A stretch of 64,000 bases of DNA from Bathynomus jamesi (Eukaryota; Arthropoda; Malacostraca; Isopoda; Cirolanidae): the NCBI GenBank assembly GCA_023014485.1, contig JAJOZX010002713.1, forward strand, positions 310,001 to 374,000, in the 5' to 3' direction. Of the stretch, positions 56,032-64,000 are shown piece by piece (position 1 is the first letter of the stretch; each line of letters starts with the position of its first letter). Under the pieces are notes generated by a model. It made no database searches, was not told the origin of the DNA, and saw only the letters and a program-made list of their open reading frames with translations. The position numbers were made by a program, and so were the translations under genes.

Positions 56032-58720
56032 CTATGCCTCGTCCTTTGTGGCCGTGTTCGCATAGTCTTGTATCAGTTGGACTCCTCTTTGAGCGACGTC
56101 ATTGGTGACCTGGAGATTAGAGATCACATCCTTCAGACGACAAAAGTCCTCGTTCTCGTCCCACTTATCAGTTGGCAGGGTGAGCCACGAAGACCCATAC
56201 ATCTTCAGACCTGCAAATAAGAACCAGGAGGACTCGTCGATCAGGTCGGGGAGTAGCGTCATCTCGTCGACTGAGACGTTCTCGTATGTGAAGTCTTTGG
56301 GTACAGGGAGGTGGGACAGCTTCTCTGCCATCTGTTGCTTCACAGTGCCATCCACCTTTTTGCTGCATAGAGCGAAGATGACGTTCTGAGGCCTCAGATA
56401 CCAGAAGTGCCGCCTCATCACTGCCAGTGACGCTTCTACCACCTCGCGGTCCACTGCCCTATACCTCAGAAAACGCTGGTATAGTACCAGGTCATTCAAC
56501 GGCGCATCAGCTGCTACAGGGGCCGCCAACCAAGCTGGTACGTACAGAAGAGCGATGAACACCACGATCCTGTGCAGTTTGTCGACCAGCTCGGCGTCGA
56601 GCTCCAGCTGCCTACTGAACATCAGCAATTTTGTGTAGTAGATGATCTGAAACAGAATAGGCACCATTGTAAGTAAGACAGGTTTATTGTTACCAATTAC
56701 TTTGTTTGCGTTATAATGAAATGTTTATCTTTGAATAACATTTAAACTTATCTCTAGATTATTTTTGTTTGAAAATACTAACTTTAGCCATCTATCTTGC
56801 GTGGTGGTAGGCTCCTGGGCGCATGAGGTGAATGCCACGGCGTGGTTGTGTCCCGAGTACCAGGAGCGTGATCTCTGCCACTTCCCGGTAATCGTCCCTG
56901 ACGAAACCAGAAGCTGTGCTCAGGAAGCTGACCGCCGCGTCCCGGAGTTCTATTAGCCACGTACTCTCCGCCAGATTCTCGACCTGCAGCTTGCAGGAGG
57001 TCGAGAGATCGAGCTCGTCCCATCTTCAAAAATAATAAACAAGAAAATTGTGTGAGAAAACTCTGAAGTTCCGGTTTGGCTTGCTGTTTTATAAACTAGT
57101 GGAATATCATGTGTGTCCTAACTTTACCTTGCACAAAAAATGAACTAACCTTCTCTTCAACTGCTGAAACAAAGGATCAGTTGGTGCCGTAGTCCTTCCG
57201 AGCAGGGTGACGGCTACTGCCCCCACGATAAGCTCTAGGACGTGATGACGGCATCCCAGCTGGAGTAGCGGTCGCCCGAGCATGTTTTCCAGCCGGACAA
57301 CTGCACCCTGCACCCTCCCCGTGTTGGTGGAAGTGGTGTCGAAGCAGAGTCCGATGACGCTCTCCTCACATCCCCAATCTTCGAGAGCATGTATGGTTGC
57401 CCGCACCTGCGACAGCCCGGTGCCGTCAGCAACAGCTGGGACTGAGAGCAACTTTCCTTCTGTGCAATGAGGAGCCCCGGAGATGAGAATTGCTTGGCGG
57501 TGCTCCGCCGTTCCAAGGAAGTTCTGAAACACATGCCATATATTTCAATTTCATGGTTGTAAAGTAACCTATTTTTATTCACATTCAGTTCTCTTTTTAA
57601 TTGACATTATGCTTCATGAATCTCATTACTAAATTGATAGCTATGAAAACTTAATCAACTGACCTTGACCATTTTGCCATCCCAGTGGACAACAGTGTGC
57701 CTCGGTGGCGTGAAGGAGTCCTTCACAGCCGTCGCCACTTCACGGCGATGTGACACTCTTCCCCGGCGAGCCGTTTCTTTCGAGATGCTGAACTGATTGA
57801 GGTCTGCTGGTGGATCCGCCGAACGTGTGATAGCAGCCACAATGCTTACTACCTATGTAGAGAATGGAAAGTGGAAAGGAAACTGTCAAGAATACATGTG
57901 GGTTACGGGACACTTTAAAACTGACGCTATCGATGAATACTATACACAATACGCACCTGATTAATTATTGGACATGCGGAAACGATCAGCCACTTCCATG
58001 ACAGCAGGTGCGTTAAGGATGCGGCGAGGAAGATTGACAGACACACTTGGCTCTTTCGACAGGGGGAACGCTAGTTCTGTCTCCGACTCTCCTGACATGC
58101 CAGTATCATCATTCTCCATGGCCTCATCTCCGGTTTCGCATGCACACTTTGAGGTTTGCGGCTCCTGGCGAGGACGTTTTCTTCCTTCCTGTAGCTTTCT
58201 TTTTACAGCGAAAACTTTATCGTTCCCGCTCATCGTTGCCACCCGAGGACCACGTTGATCGAGGTAGAAGTCAATGTCTTCTTTCTTGTCCTTGTCGGAC
58301 AGCAGTCGATTCTTCTTTATATCTTCGACAGCGTCAGATGCTCCAATATCCCACAGCTTGTCCACACTGTCCGAAAACTTCTGCCGTTTTCCTCCGGCGT
58401 CAGTTTCTCGTTTTCTGCTCTTTTGGAGTAAGTGCCACTCTTTCCACAATGCCTCTAGCTTCCGTTCGCAGTTGAGCTTTGTGATTGTTTTAATGCGGGC
58501 CATGTTCCAAAACTTTAAGACGTTGTTTACGGTTTCTTTGAATGCGTCTTTCCTGTTAGCAGTGTACTGGATAACATTGAAGAAGTATTGCAAAACCTGC
58601 CGTGTTGTTGGCAATTTGCTACCACTGATGGAGGACGACGGTTGGCCAACTAAAAAATTTCCGAGGCCGATCTTAGAGAAGGTAGCGATGTTATTTTCGC
58701 CTTTCCTTTTGATGACTCTC
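56032..58720 (-). CDS. hAT-like DDE transposase of element C, five exons
   Basis: Minus-strand gene model. Exon 1 is about 58720-57964, then 57852-57664, 57523-57150, 57023-56783 and 56646-56032. All introns have GT-AG ends and phases match. Exon 1 has LPTTRQVLQYFFNVI and a region with KLWDIGASDAVED. Exon 2 ends HWDGKMVK (candidate first Asp). Exon 3 has LCFDTTSTNTGRVQ (second Asp) and LGCRHHVLELIVG (Cys/His). Exon 4 ends HHARWMAK (like the hAT RW motif). Exon 5 has YRAVDREVVEASLAVM and a LRPQNVIFAL helix, and ends VTNDVAQRGVQLIQDYA. Only one lesion is obvious: a TAA just before the exon-1 donor near 57961. A Met start upstream at about 58770 is one frame off. The length would be about 720 residues. 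Function is by analogy with hAT transposases. Confidence 0.72.
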
Positions 58721-58921
58721 TATTTGTAGCTTCAAGAGTTCTTCCAGTTATGGTTGCCATCGATTTGTCCATGACAAAGGATGAGGAACTCAGACAGAAT
58801 TTCAAAATGTTATGATCTGCAAAAAAAGAAATAGGTTAGGTACCTGGCACAGGCATAGTGCATTTTCTAATTACCTATATACATTATACATTCCGCCCGG
58901 GTATGGTGACTCATTTTTTTG

Positions 58922-59262
58922 AAAAATATAGGTGATCGTGGTTTTTCCCATTATTTGGCACTATACTAGCACATTGGTATTACCTGCATATAGGCACAAC
59001 CTTTAAACCGTTAGTCGTATGACATTGGCAGGCACACCAAACGACTTCTCTCATTAAGAGGATTCAGAAAACATCCCTACTTAATGATTTATCTTGATTC
59101 AGTAAAAAGTTAAAAAGTACGCATTTAAAAAAAAAAACTAGTAATTTCAAGGTCGATGCGAGACCCCTAAATATTGATCAATTTTTGTAAAAATGGTACC
59201 AATGTGCTAGTATAGTGCCAAATAATGGGAAAAACCACGATCACCTATACTTTTCAAAAAAA
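58922..59262. repeat. Right hairpin of element C
   Basis: Arms AGGTGATCGTGG, TTATTTGGCACTATACTAGC (58930-58985) and the complement (59195-59257), loop of about 200 bp. A variant of the left hairpin in inverted order. Confidence 0.85.
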
Positions 59263-59639
59263 AAGGAATGCTAAGATGGAGTCAACAATTGACTTCACAG
59301 TTGTTTTTATTATGGTGTGTTGTCAAATTGTTAGTCACGAAATAGGAATTTTGAGTACTTAGTTTGTAGTAGGGTCTCTAGTATGACAGTGAGGTATGGT
59401 TGGGGAGTGTGAGTGGCGTAGTGATTATTTCTTTGAAATGGGGCACAGTATGAAGTTGTTTGGGAAACACTGACCTGACCTAACTTTCATTATATCCCCT
59501 TTGTCAGGATCTTTAATGATTTACACTTAATAAAAGTCTGAATCTATGGTAACATTGGTAGTCTTTATACTCACGCATATCGCGGTGGGCTGTGGGCATA
59601 TCCTAAAAGTTGACATGGTTTCGTCATGGAACTAAGAGT

Positions 59640-59686
<47 letters not shown>

Positions 59687-60571
59687 GTGCGCGACTCCAC
59701 ATAACTGAAGTAAGTTTTTAAACTCTTCTTTAAATTTATATACGTATATCCATAAAAAATAATTTGTATTAAGTCATTAAATAGTGAGGTACTCGCTAAT
59801 CTAACCTAATCTAACCTAACCTTACCTACTCAGGCCCAACATAGCTTTTTTCGGTCAATATAAATGTTTCCAGGCATTTTATACATTTTTAAAATTTTCT
59901 GAGGTACCAAAAGTGTTCTCAAAAAAATTGCCACACTACTTCTGCCAATACACAGGGCCCAAGTATGGTACTCCATCACAGTTCGGACCCCCTTCTCCTA
60001 ACTCAAAAGATGAACATTACTTCTTCACTCAAATTATATGTTGTTAAACCAAATAAACGATATATATGAAGTATTTTTAGGTATAACATAGTACAACGCC
60101 TTCAAGTTGAAATTACTAATAATAATTATTCATTGCATCTAAACGACATTAAATGGATAAAATATTACAAACGTAACTAAATTTATTTTATACAAATACT
60201 CAACTAAAACAAACATAAGTATAAAAATAAATTTGCCATACTCCATTAAGCAAGCTGCCATGCCGAGTAGTGTACTGTCGGCAAATTTTATGCCAAATTC
60301 GCGAGTTATCACCAAGCGTAGTATTTTTCCAAAGAACTGTTGTAGAATATTCTACACTGACGTTGTATAGATTGTATGTGAGGTCGATCGCGCCAGTGAG
60401 TAATGCAAAATTTTTTTTTATATTTTATCCATTTATTCATTCAGTATAAAGCCTTTGAACCACCATTTGGCTCTCGTGCTCCTCAGCTTCCCGTGCCGCG
60501 GATCAACTGTCCCTTCTGTTCCCGCCATGCTTGGGCCCTGATCATACACAGTTTCACTTGTGCTCAGTAGC

Positions 60572-60620
<49 letters not shown>

Positions 60621-61555
60621 CACAAATATATACACAATGAAAGTAATTTCATGATTTGTTGTTCATGAGCGTAAACAATGCCATTCAAAAAATTATGTCT
60701 TCTATTTATACTGGATTCACGGAACCTCTAACCATCAGATCTGAGATTATAAAATCGATACTTTAAAATATGTACTAACAATCTAACTTAACCTAACCTA
60801 CTTTTTGATAGAATATCAAGTCGATCAGATGTCGTAATACCGGATTCACGATTGCTAGGTTTGACTAACAATAGTCAGTTTGCGGCGGACCGTTGAGTTT
60901 GAACCTCACCGCAAGAGAATTTGCGACGAATCGGTCCATTAGGATTTAGAAACTGTACAGTTTCCAATTTGGGTGGTCGAGCAACGGCAAAAGCATGAAG
61001 TATGTACAGTTTTGACACTGCACATCAACATGTGAAATGTCTGCATACTTTGAAGAATAATGTACACAAATTATTAATGGGTTTCTTTTATTTGCAGAAC
61101 AAAAGAAAAACAACAGAAGATAAAGTGTAATTTACCCAAAACAATTGGAAGGGATTAATTAAAGAATAAGTGTCGATATAACAAAGAAAGAAGAAGACGA
61201 AATATAAGAAATGGAGAATTCAACAGACAAAAAGTAAGATCAAATTCACAAAAATTGCATGAATAAAAGTTTTGTTTCCGCAACATTTGGTCTTCCTAAA
61301 CACTGATCTTCTAAGTTCTAAAATAAGGAAAACATCCGTGAAAATGCTGCACTGAAGTTACCCTTCCCCACTTAACTAAAGTAATTACATAAATTATATC
61401 ATGCGTTTCAGCCCGTAATCTCAATTATTATTATTTTTTTTAAATATTCAGACTCTTGACTAACAAAGTTAGCTACCTATCCTAACTTACTGATTTTAAT
61501 AATAATAAGTTAAGAATTTAATAAGTTATTTATTCATATAATATTATTTGGGTTT
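59263..61555. other. AT-rich DNA with CA microsatellites, no gene
   Basis: (CA)n at 59643-59685 and 60573-60612; telomere-like TAACC patches at 59797-59830 and 60782-60800; no ORF or element recognised. Confidence 0.6.
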
Positions 61556-61559
61556 GTTT

Positions 61560-61745
61560 AACTTCCTTCGTAGCAGCAAAGGTTATTGGACGGAGGGAAC
61601 CTACAGCTTTGCGTGGAATCCGAATCCAGAATAGCTACATATGTAATCTGAACGCGGAGGACGGTCCCTCACCCAACTGCTGATCAGACCCAACGTCGCC
61701 TAACTTCTCTAATCTAATGGGAACCGGAGATGCGAAATGGCCAAC
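61560..61745 (-). mobile_element. Possible SINE fragment
   Basis: On the minus strand a GGATTCGGATTCC B-box-like block is followed by CTGTAGGTTCCC, resembling the start of the common SINE tail. The rest of the tail is different. Weak evidence. Confidence 0.35.
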
Positions 61746-61959
61746 AAGTACCGTACAATACAGGGACAGGTAGTAACTTGGTGCATCTATTGAGTGGCAA
61801 TAGAACTAAATTGTTTTCTATTTTATACTAATATTTAACATATTGTTTATTGTTTATTTAAGTGTGGCCATCATTTAAGAAATGAATCGTATCACCTTTT
61901 AGTTTTCTCAAAGTGAATATCAAATATTTATGAAAAAAAATTAATAAACTTACAAATAT

Positions 61960-62290
61960 TGCGGGTGTGCCATTGTGTAAAATGCGATGAGTGGCGACCA
62001 ATTAATATTCACTTGGCAGGATTGCACTCGCGAGATTGCCCTGATAATGTTGTTGGTTGTGTGCATTCGATCGGATGTACACAATGTAACTCAGTTTATA
62101 TATTCGGAGCAGCCCTAGAACGAAGGTTCTAGGGTTCCCTCATCCTCCACCTGACGGACGGACGCGCCTGGTAGGAGTGCTCTCTTGCCCAGGTGTTTTA
62201 ATGTACATAGTCATATATTTCGGTCATCTTGCTTTTTCTCTTCATTGAATACACGAAAGGCCTTGGAATAATTTTTTTCTTTCCTTGTGG
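61960..62290 (+). other. Possible solo LTR or promoter-like segment
   Basis: A TATA box (TTTATATATTCGGAGC) at about 62096 is followed by a CCCTAGAAC...GTTCTAGGG hairpin (62114-62135). This resembles the core promoter of arthropod LTR elements. No partner LTR or TG...CA boundary was established. Confidence 0.25.
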
Positions 62291-62295
62291 GTTTA

Positions 62296-62298
<3 letters not shown>

Positions 62299-62377
<79 letters not shown>
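62299..62377. repeat. (TA)n microsatellite
   Basis: TA tract of about 80 bp just left of the Penelope-like element. Confidence 0.95.
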
Positions 62378-62381
<4 letters not shown>

Positions 62382-62389
62382 ATTATTTC

Positions 62390-63945
62390 ACGAAAGTAAC
62401 ACGTGAATAATATTTATGATTAAAATATCCACGAAGGAAAAAGGAAACACAGAATGGTGCTCAAGCGTTTTCGGCTAATGACATCCTCAGGAACACTGAA
62501 GTAAATAACAAGTTCGAAACTATATATACAGTAGGTCACAAAAAAAAAAATAAATAAAAATTGTTGGAGGAGCATACAAATTTACAAGGAAAAGCTGCCA
62601 GAGTTTTAGCACTTTGCCCCTCTTGTCTAAATCCGTTTTGGTTAATGTTGAAATTATTTGTAAGTTGAATAATGGCGGACTGAAGGGTATTTATATTAAC
62701 AATATTGCTTGAGTGAAACAAAAGTGAAGCATTATTCCAATCAATACAGTGGGATAACTCTGACAAATGGACGAAAAGGGCACTGGACGACTGTCCCGTT
62801 CTAACGGAATATTGGTGCTGTTTTACACGCGTGTGCAAATCCTTTTCCGTCTGTTCAATGTAAAAGGAATCACATTGTTTACAACCAATTTTATAGATAA
62901 TGCCTGAATTATTGGTAGGACTATTTTTTACTATGATATTTTTCACAATATTGTCATATGAAAATACTACATAAATATCCAGAAGTTTAAGTACATTAGC
63001 TATGCCTAAAAAGCCTGCGAAAAATGGAAGCACTAAAATATTCTTCGACAAAGTGCGAGGGTTATTATTCACCCGACAGAAAGTTCGTTTTACCTTGTTA
63101 AGACAAGATTCCTTAAAAGCAGGTGGGTAACACAAATCACTTCTAATACTGTTGATTTTTTCCAATTCGGCATCGATGTATTCCGGACTGGCGATCCTAA
63201 GGGCGCGGAGAAACATTGAAGAAAATATGGCTTTCTTGATAAGGGTGTCATGTCCGGAGTAAAAGTTTACGTAGGACAAATTTTTTTTTCCGATAAATAC
63301 TAAACTTAAAACCTGGGCTTTCTCTATGTACACGCACGTCCAAAAACGGGATTGAGTTGTTTTGTTCCACTTCTAAAGTAAACTTATTGGAGGGAACTTG
63401 ATTATTTAACTGAAGGAGGAAGCCATCCAGGTCATGCTTCATGGGCCAGATACACAAAATATCGTCGACGTACCGCAACCATGGGATGCCAACCCCCAGA
63501 ATTCTCGGAATGTAAGTGATTTCGAAAAACTCCATATAAATATTGGAGAGGAGGGGCGACAAGGGATTACGCACGACCATCCCAAAAACCTATTGATAAT
63601 ATTCGCTATTGAAAGTGAATTTACAGTCTTTGATGCAAAGTTTAATGAGTTCCCAAACGATCTGTGCAGGTAGTGGCAGGTTATACTTATGTAATTCTCG
63701 GAAGAGAAAGTCAAGCATATCGTCAATCGGCACTTTTGTCAAAAATGAACAAACGTCGAAACTGATCAATCTATCGTTGGTTTCAGTGTGTATATTATTC
63801 AGTTTTTCAGTAAGGTCCATAGAATTTCTTTGAATGTGAATCAGAGATAGTTCCGAGAATGGGGGACAAGACTTTGACAAGCCATTTGGAGAGTTTATAG
63901 GTAATAGAACCCACAGAGCTAATAATGCGTGAATACTGAATAATA
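62390..63945 (-). pseudogene. Penelope-like element: RT and GIY-YIG endonuclease
   Basis: Minus strand. The RT domain runs from about 63945: LSKWLVKVLSPIL, then RLISFDVCSFLTKVP (63880-63590), then, in another frame, RNPLSPLLSNIYMEFFE and LRYVDDIL with the YxDD active site (63580-63248). The last frame (63333-62536) has the RT C-terminus and the GIY-YIG nuclease: SGIIYKIGCKQCDSFYIEQT, then LHTRVKQH. In that block the YIG glycine is Glu, which should damage the active site. Frames change near 63590 and 63300. The non-coding end contains CTGAGGA...CCGAAAACG (62467-62490), similar to a hammerhead ribozyme core. Confidence 0.85.
62460..62510 (-). ncRNA. Hammerhead-ribozyme-like motif of Penelope-like element
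   Basis: Minus strand: CTGAGGA (fits CUGANGA), an 11-base spacer and GAAA, in the non-coding 3' region where Penelope-like elements commonly carry hammerheads. The stem between the core boxes pairs poorly, so activity is doubtful. Confidence 0.35.
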
Positions 63946-64000
63946 CTTCAATTTTGTTTCACTCAAGCAACATTGTTAATAGTAATATTCTTGAGTCTGC
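63946..64000 (+). pseudogene. Start of an inverted second copy of the Penelope-like element
   Basis: The last 55 bases read on the plus strand as LFHSSNIVNSNILES, nearly the same as LFHSSNIVNINTLQS in the nuclease region of the minus-strand copy (about 62680-62730). So an opposite-oriented copy begins here and continues beyond the window. Confidence 0.8.

Larger units (their letters stand above)
55643..59262 (-). mobile_element. TAGGGTG-type hAT-like element C with hairpin ends
   Basis: The left end begins TAGGGTGGCCCACTTTTC at 55643. Next to it is a hairpin (55674-55835) whose arms read AGGTTATCGTAG, TTATTTGGCACTATACTAGC and their complement. The same hairpin, larger, lies at the right side (58922-59257), in inverted order to the left one. 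The outer right tip is not a clear copy of TAGGGTG, so the right border is approximate and no target duplication can be given. A five-exon gene on the minus strand lies between. Confidence 0.7.

Noticed and set aside
1..64000. CRISPR array, bacterial operon or riboswitch
   Set aside because: The gene content, introns, microsatellites and target duplications are eukaryotic; no regularly spaced direct repeats with unique spacers were seen.

Overview
This window is animal nuclear DNA made almost entirely of transposable elements, most of them broken and many nested inside one another. I found no host protein gene that I would defend, and no rRNA, CRISPR array or bacterial-style operon. Long (TA)n and (CA)n tracts, interstitial CCTAA (TTAGG) repeats of the arthropod telomere type, mariner elements, Penelope-like elements with GIY-YIG nucleases, and a Polinton all point to an arthropod. 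The microsatellite load and the element mix would suit a decapod crustacean, but that is inference.

Layout. 1-5.9 kb: a foldback element with a 9-bp target-site duplication (TSD), whose left arm was hit by a young 5.1-kb LTR element (581-bp LTRs, 4-bp TSD) that has no gag or pol. 6.5-9.2 kb: a BEL/Pao gag-protease relic joined to a scrap of a CACTA/Chapaev-like transposase. 9.6-13.7 kb: a composite tRNA-headed SINE, a full-length mariner with one frameshift, and a non-LTR retrotransposon that has lost its reverse transcriptase (RT). 14-19.5 kb: microsatellites, SINE copies and a head-to-head pair of Penelope-like elements. 20-23.1 kb: a hAT MITE and a Mutator-like element.

23.5-39 kb is a decayed Polinton/Maverick (adintovirus-like). 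It carries a capsid-maturation protease, double jelly-roll major capsid protein, small basic core protein, penton-like minor capsid protein, retroviral-type integrase with chromodomain, three small conserved ORFs and a packaging ATPase on the minus strand, and a protein-primed family-B DNA polymerase on the plus strand. Two later transposons split it: a CACTA/Chapaev-like element inside the integrase (3-bp TSD) and a TAGGGTG-ended hAT-like element inside the polymerase (9-bp TSD).

40-52.7 kb holds hAT material: a ZMYM1-like hAT fragment, a hAT with a clean 8-bp TSD and its own nested MITE, then a second TAGGGTG-ended element that contains a hAT MITE that itself contains a CACTA/Chapaev-like MITE. 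54.3-59.3 kb has a second mariner and a third TAGGGTG-type element with a well-preserved five-exon gene. 62.4-64 kb is a second Penelope-like element that again turns head-to-head at the window end.

The most interesting signal is the set of three TAGGGTG-ended elements (33.0-36.2, 46.4-51.3, 55.6-59.3 kb). They encode one recognisable but, to me, unnamed hAT-like DDE protein family, and the last copy keeps coherent exons and splice sites.
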